A stretch of DNA of 64,000 bases from Acidimicrobiales bacterium (GCA_035547835.1 DASZTW010000019.1:186001-250000), one strand, 5' to 3'. Shown: positions 15,879 through 24,933, numbered from the stretch's first letter. Numbers and translations: made by a program. The notes: a model not told the origin generated them from the letters alone.

Positions 15879-16787
15879 ATGGAAACCCTCCGCACACCCG
15901 ACGAACGCTTCGCCGACCTGCCCGAGTTCCCGTTCGAGCCGCACTACGTCGAAGTCGACGACAGTGAAGGTGGCACGCTGCGCGTCCACCACCTCGACGA
16001 GGGCCCAGCCGACGGGCAAGTCGTGTTGCTCATGCACGGCGAGCCGTCGTGGAGCTTCCTGTACCGCAAGATGATCCCGGTGCTGGTCGACGCCGGCCTG
16101 CGCTGCGTGGCGCCCGACCTGGTGGGGTTCGGCAAGTCCGACAAGCCCACCCAGCAGTCCGACTACACGTACGCCCGTCACGTCGAGTGGATGCGCCAGG
16201 CACTGTTCGACCGGCTCGACCTCCGCGACGTCACGCTGGTGGGCCAGGACTGGGGCGGGCTCGTCGGCTTCCGGCTGGTGGGCGAGCACCCCGACCGCTT
16301 CGCCCGCGTGGTCGTGGCGAACTCGGGTCTTCCGACCGGCGACGCGAAGATGAGCGAAGCGTTCCTGGCGTGGCAGAAGTACTCCCAGGAGTCTCCGCAC
16401 TTCCACGTGGGAGGCATCATCAAGGGCGGCTGCGCGACCCCGCTGTCCGACGAGGTGATCGCGGCGTACGACGCACCCTTCCCGGACGACTCCTACCTGG
16501 CCGGCGCCCGGATCTTCCCGAGCTTGGTGCCGACCCGTCCTGACGACCCGGCGTCGGAGGCGAACCGCAAGGCGTGGGAGACGTTGGCGGCCTTCGAGAA
16601 GCCGTGGCTCACGGCATTTGCGGACAACGACCCGATCACCCACGGCGGCGACGGCATCTTCCAGCGGACCGTGCCAGGCGCGAAGGGCCAGCCGCACACG
16701 ACCATCCCGAACGCAGCCCACTTCCTCCAGGAGGACAACGGCCCGACCCTCGCCAGGGTCGTGGCCGACTTCATCGCCGCCAACTGA
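15879..16787 (+). CDS. Haloalkane dehalogenase (HLD-I, DhlA/DmrA-like)
   Basis: 302 residues, ATG with GAAAGGAC upstream. Alpha/beta hydrolase with 'LLMHGEPSWSFLYRK' (residues 51-64) almost as in DhlA, and nucleophile Asp124 in 'VGQDWGG', with Trp125 next to it as the halide-binding residue. 'FADNDPITHGG' carries a likely catalytic acid and 'IPNAAHFLQED' the catalytic His. These enzymes replace a halogen on an alkane by hydroxyl from water. HGEP rather than HGNP places it in subfamily HLD-I. It follows the TetR-like gene and may be controlled by it. Epoxide hydrolase is the main alternative, but the Trp beside the nucleophile favours dehalogenase. Confidence 0.87.
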   Translation: METLRTPDERFADLPEFPFEPHYVEVDDSEGGTLRVHHLDEGPADGQVVLLMHGEPSWSFLYRKMIPVLVDAGLRCVAPDLVGFGKSDKPTQQSDYTYARHVEWMRQALFDRLDLRDVTLVGQDWGGLVGFRLVGEHPDRFARVVVANSGLPTGDAKMSEAFLAWQKYSQESPHFHVGGIIKGGCATPLSDEVIAAYDAPFPDDSYLAGARIFPSLVPTRPDDPASEANRKAWETLAAFEKPWLTAFADNDPITHGGDGIFQRTVPGAKGQPHTTIPNAAHFLQEDNGPTLARVVADFIAAN

Positions 16788-16948
16788 CAACCGATCCACC
16801 CGACAACCGACCGACCCGACAACGGACCGGCCCCGTCGTAGCGACCCCGACCTGCCCCACTCGGTGGAACGTGGTCGCTGGGCAGGCGGATCCCCACCCA
16901 GTTCGGGGTGTTCTCTGGGAGGTCCCGGTCAAATGTGGTTGCCGGTGG

Positions 16949-17917
16949 TCAGTGGCCGGCGACGGGGTGGGGGACATAGGGGGCTTCGAGTGCGGCGACC
17001 TCGTCGTCGGCCAACGCCAGGTCGATGGCTGCGAGCGCGTCGTCGAGGTGGTGGGGCTTGGTGGCGCCGAAGATCGGCGCGGTGACGCCCGGCTTGGCCA
17101 GCAACCAGGCCAGCCCCACCTGCGCCCTCGGCACCCCGCGGGCGTCGGCGATCCGGCCGACCTCGTCGACGATCACCTGGTCGCCGTCGCGGTAGAGGAA
17201 CGCGCCGAACTGGTCGGTCTCGCTGCGTGCGGTGGCCTCGTCCCACGGGCGGGTGAGGCGACCCCGTGCGAGGGGGCTCCACGGGATCACCCCGATGCCA
17301 CGATCCGCGCACAGCGGCAGCATCTCGCGCTCCTCCTCGCGGTACAGGAGGTTGTAGTGGTTCTGCATGGTGACGAACGGCGTCCAACCGTGCAGCTGCG
17401 CGGTGTGGAGCGCTTTGGAGAACTGCCAGGCGTACATCGACGACGCGCCGATGTAGCGTGCCTTGCCCGCCTTCACGACGTCGTGCAGCGCCTCCATGGT
17501 CTCCTCGATCGGCGTGTGCGGATCCCAACGGTGGATCTGGTAGAGGTCGACGTAGTCGGTGCCGAGCCGGGTGAGGCTGGCGTCGATCTCGGCCATGATC
17601 GCCTTGCGCGACAGGCCGCGGCGGTTGGGCCCGCTTCCCATGGCCCCGTGGACCTTGGTGGCCAGCACGATCTCGTCGCGCTCGGCGAAGTCGGCGAGCG
17701 CCCGCCCCACGATCTCCTCGCTGGTGCCGTCGGAGTACACGTTGGCGGTGTCGAAGAAGTTGATGCCGGCTTCGACGGCCCGGCGGATGAAGGGCCTCGA
17801 CTGCTCCTCGTCGAGGCTCCACGGATGCCCCCCACGATCGGGGACGCCGTAGCTCATGCACCCGAGGCACACCCTCGACACGTAAGTCCCCGTGGTCCCG
17901 AGCCGGACGTACTTCAT
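16949..17917 (-). CDS. Aldo/keto reductase
   Basis: 322 residues from ATG at 17917 with AGGGGGAG upstream; the same frame stays open far upstream but has no family match there. 'MKYVRLGTTGTYVSRVCLGCMSYG' is the typical N terminus; the catalytic tetrad is Asp and Tyr in 'NFFDTANVYSDG', Lys in 'LATKVHG' and His in 'YQIHRWDP'. NADPH contacts appear in 'IPWSPLARGRLTRP' and 'IFGATKPHHLDDA'. The Tas/YajO-like branch is likely; the substrate is unknown. Convergent with the dehalogenase gene across a 161-base gap with no visible gene. Confidence 0.93.
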   Translation of the reverse strand: MKYVRLGTTGTYVSRVCLGCMSYGVPDRGGHPWSLDEEQSRPFIRRAVEAGINFFDTANVYSDGTSEEIVGRALADFAERDEIVLATKVHGAMGSGPNRRGLSRKAIMAEIDASLTRLGTDYVDLYQIHRWDPHTPIEETMEALHDVVKAGKARYIGASSMYAWQFSKALHTAQLHGWTPFVTMQNHYNLLYREEEREMLPLCADRGIGVIPWSPLARGRLTRPWDEATARSETDQFGAFLYRDGDQVIVDEVGRIADARGVPRAQVGLAWLLAKPGVTAPIFGATKPHHLDDALAAIDLALADDEVAALEAPYVPHPVAGH

Positions 17918-18058
17918 GGCGCTCCCCCTGTCGGCAGGCCGGTCGGCCCACCTGGACGAGTCGACGGTATCGGCTGGGGAATCGGGTCCGGTGGCCCGGC
18001 CGTGGTGTCCTAAGTTCTTCCCCATGTTCGAGCTGTCCGACGACGGCCGGGGTAGCTG

Positions 18059-19117
18059 ATGGCCACGCTCGGGGCGCTGGGCGGATGGCCCGCGGTGCTC
18101 GGCACCGTCACGGCCGGCGGCGACTTGTCGACCGAGGCGGCCGAAGCGACGATGGCCGAGATCCTCGACGGCAACGCCTCGCCGAGCCAGATCGCCGGGT
18201 TCATCATCGCCTTGCGCATGAAGGGCGAGACGGTCGACGAGCTCACGGGGCTGGTGCGGGCGATGCTGGGCGCGGCCGAGCGCGTCGAGCTCGCTGATCC
18301 CGACGCTGCGGTCGACATCGTCGGCACGGGTGGCGACAAGGCCAACACCATCAACGTCTCGACCATCTCGAGCTTCGTCGTCGCGGGCGCCGGCGCCACC
18401 GTGTGCAAGCACGGCAACCGGGCCGCGTCGTCGGCATGCGGGTCGGCAGATCTGCTCGAAGCGCTCGGCGTGGTGATCGACCTCGGCCCTTCCGGTGTGG
18501 CCCGCTGCGTCGAGGAGGCCGGCATGGGCTTTTGCTTCGCGCCGCGCTTCCACTCGGCCATGCGTCACGCCGGACCCACGCGCAAAGAGCTCGGCGTCCC
18601 GACCGTGTTCAACTTCCTCGGCCCGATGGCAAACCCCGCCCAGGTGAAGCGGCTCGTGATCGGTGTGGCCGACGTGCGCCTGGCCGACCGCATGGCCCAG
18701 GTGCTGGCCGCGAACGGCGCAGCGCGCGCCATGGTCGTGCACGGCGACGACGGCCTCGACGAGCTGACCACGACCACCACGTCCACCGTCTTGGAGCTGC
18801 GCGACGGTGCGGTCACCACCTCGACGGTCGACCCGACCGACCTCGGGCTTTCGCTCGTCGGCGCTGAGGCGTTGCGCGGCGGCGACGCCAGCCACAACGC
18901 GGCGCTCACCCGCGCCGTGCTCGCCGGAACCGAGGGACCCCACCGCGACGTCGTCGTGTTGAACGCCGGGGCGGCGTTGGTGGCAGCCGGGCTCGCCGAC
19001 ACGCTGCCCGACGGTGTCGACTTGGCCCGCAAGTCGATCGACGGCGGCGCCGCCGCGGGGGTGGTCGAACGGCTCGCCGAGGTCTCCCACGCGGCCCGCA
19101 AGTCCGAGCAGGGCTGA
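18059..19117 (+). CDS. trpD: Anthranilate phosphoribosyltransferase
   Basis: 352 residues. 'LDGNASPSQIAGFIIALRMKGET', 'DIVGTGGDKANTINVSTISSF' and 'CKHGNRAASSACGSADLLEALG' are the anthranilate- and PRPP-binding blocks of TrpD; 'FCFAPRFHSAMRHAGPTRKELG' and 'VFNFLGPMANPA' complete the family pattern. The enzyme joins anthranilate to PRPP in tryptophan synthesis. No other trp gene is adjacent, so it is a detached trp gene, as in many actinobacteria. Confidence 0.96.
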   Translation: MATLGALGGWPAVLGTVTAGGDLSTEAAEATMAEILDGNASPSQIAGFIIALRMKGETVDELTGLVRAMLGAAERVELADPDAAVDIVGTGGDKANTINVSTISSFVVAGAGATVCKHGNRAASSACGSADLLEALGVVIDLGPSGVARCVEEAGMGFCFAPRFHSAMRHAGPTRKELGVPTVFNFLGPMANPAQVKRLVIGVADVRLADRMAQVLAANGAARAMVVHGDDGLDELTTTTTSTVLELRDGAVTTSTVDPTDLGLSLVGAEALRGGDASHNAALTRAVLAGTEGPHRDVVVLNAGAALVAAGLADTLPDGVDLARKSIDGGAAAGVVERLAEVSHAARKSEQG

Positions 19118-19119
19118 GC

Positions 19120-19256
19120 GCCTCACCGGCGCTGGCCCGAGCGCCCGAGCGCCCGAGCGGCCCAGTGGGAGGAGCGCACCGCCGGCGCTGGCCCGACCGG
19201 CCCGACCCGCCCCAGTGGGATGACGGCTCTGCCCGCCGGCGCTGGCAGTCAGGCGG
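19120..19256. repeat. Imperfect direct repeat, about 55-bp period, 2.4 copies
   Basis: The segment GGCGCTGGCCCGA recurs at about 19128, 19184 and 19238 (last copy partial), and CCCAGTGGGA recurs at about 19161 and 19211. It fills the gap between the convergent trpD and ribonuclease genes and reaches the ribonuclease stop codon. Internal CCGAGCG units repeat as well. Confidence 0.7.
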
Positions 19257-20691
19257 TGGTGAAGCGGATCGATCGTTGGGCGGGGTCGGCTTCGGTGAGG
19301 CGGACCTTCGTGCGGGTTCCCAGCTCGACCTTTCCGTCGCAGCGGCCGCGCACCGGCGGTTCGTCCAACACGACCGTGGCCTGGTCGTGGTGCACGTCGA
19401 CCACCATCGCGTCGAAGGTCTCGCCGACGCGGTCGGCGAGCAGCCACGCCTCGGTGAGGTCGACCACGCCGCGGTCGAGCTCGTGGCTGCGCTTGTCGCT
19501 CTCGGCCATGAGATCCGGCAGCGTGCCCAGCGCGCTGCGGGCCCACTCGGGCAGTTCTTGGCCCGCGACCGCCGCGGCGCACGCCTCCAAGGCGAAGCGG
19601 TCGCACAACCGGCGCAGCGGTGCGGTCACATGCGCGTACGGGCCGCCGATACCCGCGTGCACGGCCGCGTCGCCGGTGGGCGGGTTGCCGTCGAAGGCGG
19701 TGTAGCCCGCGCCCCGGAGCAGCTCGGCGGCGAGGTCGGCGAAGGCGGCGTTGATCGGCACGGACGGGTCGAGGGCGGCGAGCACCTCGCCCGCTGTCTT
19801 GCTGTCGGGCCAGTCGATGCCGATGGCGGTGGCCGCCTTGCGGACTCGAGCGAGGTCGTCGGGCGACGCGGGCGGCAATGTGCGCAGCACACCGACCTTC
19901 GCGTCGAGCATGATCTGCGCGGCGGCCATGCCGGTGAGCAGCGAGATCTCCGCGTTCCACGACTCGACGTCGGACTCGGCCCGCAAGGTGATGGACCAGT
20001 GCCCGTCGGCCTGGTGCAGGACCTGCTGTTCGGGCACCGGCAAGTCGAGGCTGCCGAGCGCCTGGCGGGCGGTACGGCGCCGCTTGCCGATCTCGCCGAG
20101 CAGCGCGATCGGATCCGGCGCGTTGCCGGCGGCCAAGGCCGCCTCGACTCCCGGGTAGTCGAGCTGCTGGCGGCTGCGGACCATCGATCGTTGCAGCAGG
20201 CACGACGTCTGGCTTCCGTCGGCGTCGAGCTCGATCGTCCACACGAAGGCGGGCCGTGCCTGGTCGGGCAACAAGCTGGCCGAGCCCTCGCTGAGGGCGC
20301 TCGGGTGCAGCAGCGCGACCTGGTCGGGCGCGTACTCGGTCTGGACGCGGCGCCGAGCCTCGGTGTCGACCGGGTCGCCGCCGGCGACGAACGCGGCGAC
20401 GTCGGCGATGGCGTAGTGCACCACGTAGCCGCCGCCTTTCTTGGCGCCCAGGTGGACGGCCTGGTCGAGATCCTTGCTGCCGGGCGGGTCGAGCGTGACG
20501 AACGGGATGTCGGTCGCGTCGTGGTCGGGCAGCCGGGGGGCCTTCGCCGCCTGTTCGGCGGCAGCGATCACGTCGGGTGGGAAGTCCACCGCGATGCCGA
20601 GTTGGTCGCGGAGGGCCGCGAACCCGCGGACAAGGTCGCCGCGCCGGTCGTCGGGGACCGCGGCGACATCAGGGGTGTGTCGGGCGTGCAC
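19249..20691 (-). CDS. RNB-domain ribonuclease (RNase II/R-like)
   Basis: 480 residues from GTG. 'FVTLDPPGSKDLDQAVHL' contains the cluster of Asp residues that hold the catalytic magnesium in RNase II/R; 'YAIADVAAFV', 'LLHPSALSEGSASLLPDQ' and 'YAHVTAPLRRLCDRF' are further RNB blocks. These are processive 3'-5' exoribonucleases. There is no obvious N-terminal cold-shock pair, and the C-terminal S1-like part is short, so this is the compact form common in actinobacteria rather than full-length RNase R. Convergent with trpD. Confidence 0.9.
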   Translation of the reverse strand: MHARHTPDVAAVPDDRRGDLVRGFAALRDQLGIAVDFPPDVIAAAEQAAKAPRLPDHDATDIPFVTLDPPGSKDLDQAVHLGAKKGGGYVVHYAIADVAAFVAGGDPVDTEARRRVQTEYAPDQVALLHPSALSEGSASLLPDQARPAFVWTIELDADGSQTSCLLQRSMVRSRQQLDYPGVEAALAAGNAPDPIALLGEIGKRRRTARQALGSLDLPVPEQQVLHQADGHWSITLRAESDVESWNAEISLLTGMAAAQIMLDAKVGVLRTLPPASPDDLARVRKAATAIGIDWPDSKTAGEVLAALDPSVPINAAFADLAAELLRGAGYTAFDGNPPTGDAAVHAGIGGPYAHVTAPLRRLCDRFALEACAAAVAGQELPEWARSALGTLPDLMAESDKRSHELDRGVVDLTEAWLLADRVGETFDAMVVDVHHDQATVVLDEPPVRGRCDGKVELGTRTKVRLTEADPAQRSIRFTTA

Positions 20692-20770
20692 GCCGTGCAG
20701 TCTGCCCGCTTTGGCCCGCTCTGCCGGGGTTCTGAGCTGCGAACCGACCTGCTACCGTGGCCTGCTCCCG

Positions 20771-20844
20771 GGGCGATTAGCTCAGTTGGTTAGAGCACCT
20801 GCATGACGCGCAGGGGGTCAGGGGTTCGAATCCCTTATCGCCCA
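20771..20844 (+). tRNA. tRNA-Val(GAC)
   Basis: 74 nt cloverleaf: acceptor GGGCGAT (20771-20777) pairs with ATCGCCC (20837-20843), discriminator A at 20844. The D arm is GCTC/GAGC. The anticodon stem CCTGC/GCAGG holds loop ATGACGC, so the anticodon is GAC (valine). The T arm has loop TTCGAAT. CCA is not encoded. The last 42 bases and about nine bases beyond are partly repeated at 44830-44879. Confidence 0.93.
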
Positions 20845-20853
20845 CCGATTTCC
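20803..20853 (+). repeat. Left copy of tRNA 3'-half direct repeat (attL-like)
   Basis: Bases 20803-20832 are identical to 44830-44859, in the same orientation. Similarity continues through the acceptor 3' strand and past the tRNA end to TTTCC, with one gap and four substitutions. The repeat spans the anticodon loop to just beyond the tRNA 3' end, which is the usual crossover zone for tyrosine integrases that use tRNA genes. Confidence 0.7.
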
Positions 20854-20990
20854 GGGACGACCAGCCCCGTGGCGAGCCTTCAGGCGAGCCCGTCGTCCCC
20901 GATGGCTCGCCGGGGGCGCTGTCGCCGCAGTTGCGCCCACCGCAGGGATGACGGCGGCGAGTACGTTGAACGGATGGCAGGCAGAGCGTC

Positions 20991-22202
20991 GTGGTGGTAG
21001 GTGCCGCGTCTCGATCCGCCTCGCGTCGACCGGTCACCGACCAACGCCGGAACGCCGATCGTGACCGGGACGAGCGGCTCGGCCCCGACGACGGCCTTAC
21101 CGCCGGAGAGGCAGCGGCGCGCCTCGAACGTTATGGTCCGAACCGCCTGGCGGAGCACGAGCGCGGTGCCCTGGCTCAGGCAATCGGGCATCTGTGGAAC
21201 CCGATCCAGTGGATGATCGAGGCCGCGCTGGTGCTCACCGGGGTGACGGACCGTTGGGCCGATTTCGGGATGATCGCCGCTCTGCTCGGGCCTGCTGCGC
21301 TGGCCGAGCGCCAGGGCACCGATCTGATGGCCGTCGTGGAGGGGGCCGACGGCTTCGCCCAGGTCGTGCCCGAGGACAAGTACCGCATCGTTGCTGCCCT
21401 CCAGGCGGGCGGTCATATCGTCGGGATGACCGGTGACGGCGTCAACGACGCGCCCGCCCTCCACCGGGCCGACGCGGGCATCGCCGTCGCCGGTGCGACC
21501 GATGCGGCCCGCGCGGCGGCGGACATCGTGCTGCTGGCACCGGGTTTGTCGGTGATCATCGACGCGATCCACCGGGCCCGTGAGGTGTTTCGCCGGATGG
21601 TCAACTACGCCATCTATCGGATCACCGAGACCATCCGGGTCGTGGGGTTCGTGACGGTGTCGATCGTCGCCTTCGGGTTCTTCCCTGTCTCGCCGGTGCA
21701 GATCGTCCTTCTGGCGATCCTCAACGACGCAGCCATCTTGACCATCGCGTATGACCGGGTGGTGCCCTCGAGGCGGCCCGAGCGCTGGGACCTCACCGAG
21801 GTCCTCGCCGTGGCGACCGTGCTCGGGTTGGCTGGCGTGGTCTCCTCGTTCGGCGTCCTGTCGATCGGCCACACCGTGTTGCACCTCTCCGACGACGAGG
21901 TGCGGACGTTGCTCTACCTCAAGCTGTCGGTGGCCGGTCACCTGACCTTGTTCGTCGCCCGGACCCGTGGCCGGTTCTGGTCCCAGCGTCCCGCGACGGT
22001 GCTGCTGGTCGCCGTGGTGGGGACGCAGCTCATCGCCACCTGCATCGCGTGGTCGGGCGCGTTCATGACCCCGTTGCGGTGGAACCTTGTCGGCCTGGCG
22101 TGGGGCTACGCCCTCGCCTGGATGCTGGTGTTGGACGAGCTCAAGCTCCGCGTGTACACCTCGCTGGACCGCCGCGCCGAGAGCCGCCGCGTCGAGACCT
22201 GA
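20991..22202 (+). pseudogene. Internally deleted P-type cation ATPase (open frame, catalytic core missing)
   Basis: 403 residues against about 800 for a P-type ATPase. The N-terminal cation-ATPase domain is present ('GLTAGEAAARLERYGPNRLAE', then a helix at 'NPIQWMIEAALVLTGV'). The frame then jumps, near residues 98-120, straight to the hinge 'VVPEDKYRIVAAL...MTGDGVNDAPAL' (residue 146 on) and the six C-terminal membrane helices. The actuator TGES motif, the DKTGT phosphorylation site and the nucleotide domain are all absent, so it cannot pump ions. The parts resemble plasma-membrane H+-ATPases. The reading frame is intact through the deletion. It is the first gene after tRNA-Val, where decayed integrated DNA is often found. 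Confidence 0.85.
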
Positions 22203-22328
22203 CGCGGCTGCGGCCCGAGTTCGGGTGCTCGCCGCCGACCGGGTGCCGAGCGCTGCTGGTCAGAGAGGCCGAGGTCCTGTCCACGCTCCGGGAACGATCG
22301 GTCCGGTCGTTCGCCGCGGTCGTTGGGT

Positions 22329-23111
22329 TCAGCCGGTGCCGCGGGTGACCTGCATGCGGGCGCGGAGCCTCGCGACTGCTCCGGCGATGGCGCGAGAGAT
22401 CTGCATCTGGCTCACGCCCGAGTCATCGGCGATGGCCGCTTGCGAGCACTCGTTCACGAAGTACTCGGTGAGCAGCTTCCGGTCGCGATCGGAGAGCGCC
22501 CTCAGCGCCGCGGCGAGGTCGATGCGGGTCTCGGCGCGACTGAACCCGTTGTCGAGGCGCCCGAGCCGCTCGCGTCTCGTCGAGGCCGCGGCGCCGTCGG
22601 TGGGCACGGGAGCATCCAGCGACAGGGTGTGGCGGGCGCGGGTGGCCTCTTGCACCAGTACGACCTGTTCGACATCCGTGCCGAGCTCGTCGGCGAGCTC
22701 GGCGGCCGATGGTTCGCGACCGAGCCGCTGGCTCAGTTGCTCGCCCGTGTGCACGAGCGGTGCAGCGAGGTCGTGGACCGGGCGGGGCACGCGCAGCGCC
22801 CACCCGGCGTCGCGGTAGAAGCGCTTGAGCCGGCCGATGATCGTGACCGTGGCATACGCGCCGAACGGCACGCCGCGGGTGGCCTCGAAACGGTCGATCG
22901 CGCCGAGCAGTGCCTCGCAGGCCACTTGCTCGAGATCCTCGAGGTTGGTGCTGCCCCGGTGCATGCGCCGCGCAAGCGCGTGCGCGAGCGGTTGGTGCTG
23001 GGCGAACCGGTGCGCCCGCTCGTCGTCGCTGTTGCAGGCAGGCGTGTGGGGTGGTTCGACGGGGCCGCCATCGGGGTGCGATCTCCTCCGGTGCTCAGCG
23101 GGCGACGTCAT
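22329..23111 (-). CDS. SigB/SigF-like RNA polymerase sigma factor
   Basis: 260 residues from ATG at 23111; a TTG six codons upstream is less likely. Region 2 is seen in 'NLEDLEQVACEALLGAIDRFEATRGVPFGAYATVTIIGRLKRFYRD', written here as adjoining blocks of about residues 55-105; region 3 follows, and region 4 is 'ALRALSDRDRKLLTEYFV' with HTH 'CSQAAIADDSGVSQMQISR'. This is the layout of stress-response sigma factors controlled by anti-sigma kinases and STAS antagonists. A close relative lies at 31253-32065. Convergent with the deleted ATPase. Confidence 0.9.
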   Translation of the reverse strand: MTSPAEHRRRSHPDGGPVEPPHTPACNSDDERAHRFAQHQPLAHALARRMHRGSTNLEDLEQVACEALLGAIDRFEATRGVPFGAYATVTIIGRLKRFYRDAGWALRVPRPVHDLAAPLVHTGEQLSQRLGREPSAAELADELGTDVEQVVLVQEATRARHTLSLDAPVPTDGAAASTRRERLGRLDNGFSRAETRIDLAAALRALSDRDRKLLTEYFVNECSQAAIADDSGVSQMQISRAIAGAVARLRARMQVTRGTG

Positions 23112-23595
23112 ATGGGAGGTCGTCTCCAAGGTCGTAGACCGACGTGGGCGGTGGTCCTCGCGGCGCTGCGAATCGTGCCGTTTTCGACCTTAGACAGCTT
23201 CAAGCCGCTTGTCTACGTTGCGTCATCACGCGCGCGCGCAACGTGGTGGCGGCTCGTCATGGTGATCACCGTGCGCGGCCACCCATTGGGGCGAACCCTG
23301 CGGGCTGCTCGGGGACTGGGCTGGCCGATCAGCTTCGTCAGGAAGCTCGAGCCGTCGGTTCCTCATCGGTGCCGCCAAAGGGCGCTGGGCAAGCGGGTCG
23401 CGATGGTCGGGCTTGGTATCCGCGGCCGGCGACGCGTTGATGGGCACGTTGCGGACGATGCGGGCCAGCGCCTCGAGTGAGCTGGCGGTAACTGATGACA
23501 TGGGATCTCCGTGACTGCCGGTCCGCCGTGAGGAGGTGCTCGTAGACGCCGGCTATCCCGCAGCGAGACCGCGAAACCGGTGGCCCGGCGTCGGA
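23112..23595. other. 484-base intergenic region upstream of the sigma gene
   Basis: No convincing gene is seen on either strand: frames are short and lack a ribosome site or family match. It contains an 18-bp (CG)-rich alternating stretch at about 23227-23240 and the TAGACA dyad described separately. It probably holds the promoter of the sigma gene on the minus strand. Confidence 0.6.
23191..23215. promoter_or_regulatory. Palindromic operator candidate upstream of the sigma gene
   Basis: TAGACA-N13-TGTCTA is a perfect 6+6 inverted repeat 80 bases before the sigma-factor ATG. A nested GCTT-C-AAGC dyad occupies part of the spacer. The surrounding TTTTCGACC is locally AT-richer than the neighbourhood, as expected at a promoter. 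The binding protein is unknown. Confidence 0.4.
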
Positions 23596-24171
23596 TCAGA
23601 GGTCACCCGACCTCGCGGCACGGCGAACGGCAGCGGCCCTCCGCCAGGGAAGGCGCGCGAGCAGCGGGCCCACGAGCAACACGGCCGCGAGGCCGACCAG
23701 CAGGCCGCCGAGCGGGCGCATGGGCCCGCAGACCCCGGTCGCGACCAACAGCGCCGTAGCAGCCGCTGGCGCGTGATGGGCATCGAGGAGCTCGAGTGCC
23801 ACGAGGGTCGCGCCCAGCGCGCAGGCAGCCGCCGCGGCTTGCGCGAGCCCTGGCCCGTGGAGCAACGGATCGGGGCGCGCGCCCCACTGGCCGGACGCGG
23901 CGAGGCAGCCGAGCCCCGCGGAGACCGCCACACCGTGTCCGAGCAGTGCGTTGCGGAGCCGAGCGGTCGTGGTGGCCGGGTGGGCGGCGAACACGTACGC
24001 GGTCGGTCCGAGAGTGGCGGAGATCGCGGGCAGATCGGTCGCTCCGCCAACCGCCCCGGCCGCGGCGATCGCGGCGATCGCCACGAGGGCAGACCGGGCC
24101 CCGATCGCCACCCGCTCGGTGCGCGAGAGCGTAGGGGGTGGTGGCGCCGGGGCCCGGTGCCGGGGGGCCAC
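23596..24171 (-). CDS. HPP family membrane protein
   Basis: 191 residues from GTG. Four to five hydrophobic segments are present, with the family pattern 'LGPTAYVFAAHP', 'ARLRNALLGHGVAVSAGLG' and 'HHAPAAATALLVATG'; the HPP family is named for such His-Pro-Pro motifs, and 'HHAPAAAT' is the equivalent of the usual 'H.PPAaAT'. HPP proteins lie in the inner membrane and have been linked to nitrite transport in plastids and cyanobacteria, but their bacterial role is not settled. Upstream of the sigma gene on the same strand. Confidence 0.8.
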   Translation of the reverse strand: MAPRHRAPAPPPPTLSRTERVAIGARSALVAIAAIAAAGAVGGATDLPAISATLGPTAYVFAAHPATTTARLRNALLGHGVAVSAGLGCLAASGQWGARPDPLLHGPGLAQAAAAACALGATLVALELLDAHHAPAAATALLVATGVCGPMRPLGGLLVGLAAVLLVGPLLARLPWRRAAAVRRAARSGDL

Positions 24172-24278
24172 GGGTCAGGTGGCAGGGTTCGACATCGACG
24201 TGCACTCCCGTGTGGGCGGTCAACCTCTGCCCCGATGCGGGCGAGCGAAACAAGACCGGAGCGTCTGGTCGCGGCAGG

Positions 24279-24581
24279 TCAGCTGTTGTCGGTACGGAGT
24301 TGCTCGAGGCAGTGCTGCGCAGCGCGGCGCTCGTCGCTGTAGCCAGCGGTGCCCGTGATCAGTCGCAGCGACGTGCCCGCATGCGCGAAGCGCTTGCGGC
24401 ACCGCTCGATGACCAACCAGGCCTCGAACGGCGGGGGGCTCGCCAAGCGCAGGTCGAGGACCGCGGGACTGCCCGCGTCGCAGATCTCGTCGAGCAATCC
24501 GCCGAGCTGCAGGGATCGCTGGTCGTCGAGGGGGCGAAGCACGGTCACCAGACTGGCGTCAGCAACGGTGTCAACCCGCAT
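24279..24581 (-). CDS. STAS-like protein (anti-sigma factor antagonist type)
   Basis: 100 residues from ATG at 24581. 'VTVLRPLDDQRSLQLGGLLDEICDAGSPAVLDLRLASPP' and 'LVIERCRKRFAHAGTSLRLIT' follow the beta/alpha order of STAS domains, which release sigma factors by binding anti-sigma kinases. The Ser/Thr that is normally phosphorylated (in DLxxxxxxDSxG) is not evident, since 'DLRLASPPPFEAW' replaces it. It is paralogous to the protein at 32127-32477. Function in partner switching is inferred. Confidence 0.6.
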   Translation of the reverse strand: MRVDTVADASLVTVLRPLDDQRSLQLGGLLDEICDAGSPAVLDLRLASPPPFEAWLVIERCRKRFAHAGTSLRLITGTAGYSDERRAAQHCLEQLRTDNS

Positions 24582-24933
24582 GGCAATCCCCTGTGGTGTG
24601 GTGCGAGGTGTGCAGCGTACAGCGCGTGCTACGTCGTCAACCGGGCGACCGACGTGCTGACCGGCGGTTCGAGGCCGAAACCACGGCCCACACTCGGCTT
24701 CCGGCTGCCGCTCGCGTGGAGTGGCCCGGCATGGCACGTCGAGTCGCTGCGCGCACGTCACGGGTCTGTGCCCTCGCGATGTGGATGTGGTGACCGTGCT
24801 GTTCGTGGTTCTCGTGGCGCCCGACGTCGCGCATTCCGAGGCGGTGGGCGGATCCATCGTGTTGCCGCTGCGGTACCTGATCGCGATCGGCAAGCTCCGC
24901 ACGTCGGTCGGTGCCACGCCCGCTGACGGCTCG
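24582..24933. other. 352-base region without a recognised gene
   Basis: Between the STAS-like gene and GH15. A short plus-strand frame here would read 'VTVLFVVLVAPDVAHSEAVG' but continues antisense through the GH15 gene and has no family match; I do not call it. It may contain the promoter of the STAS-like gene on the minus strand. Confidence 0.5.

Noticed and set aside
17918-20242. Minus-strand extension of the aldo/keto reductase frame through trpD and part of the ribonuclease gene
   Set aside because: The family N terminus starts at 17917 with a ribosome site; the extension lies antisense to trpD and has no recognisable domain.
24721-24933. Small plus-strand membrane-like peptide
   Set aside because: No family match or ribosome site, and the frame simply continues antisense through GH15.
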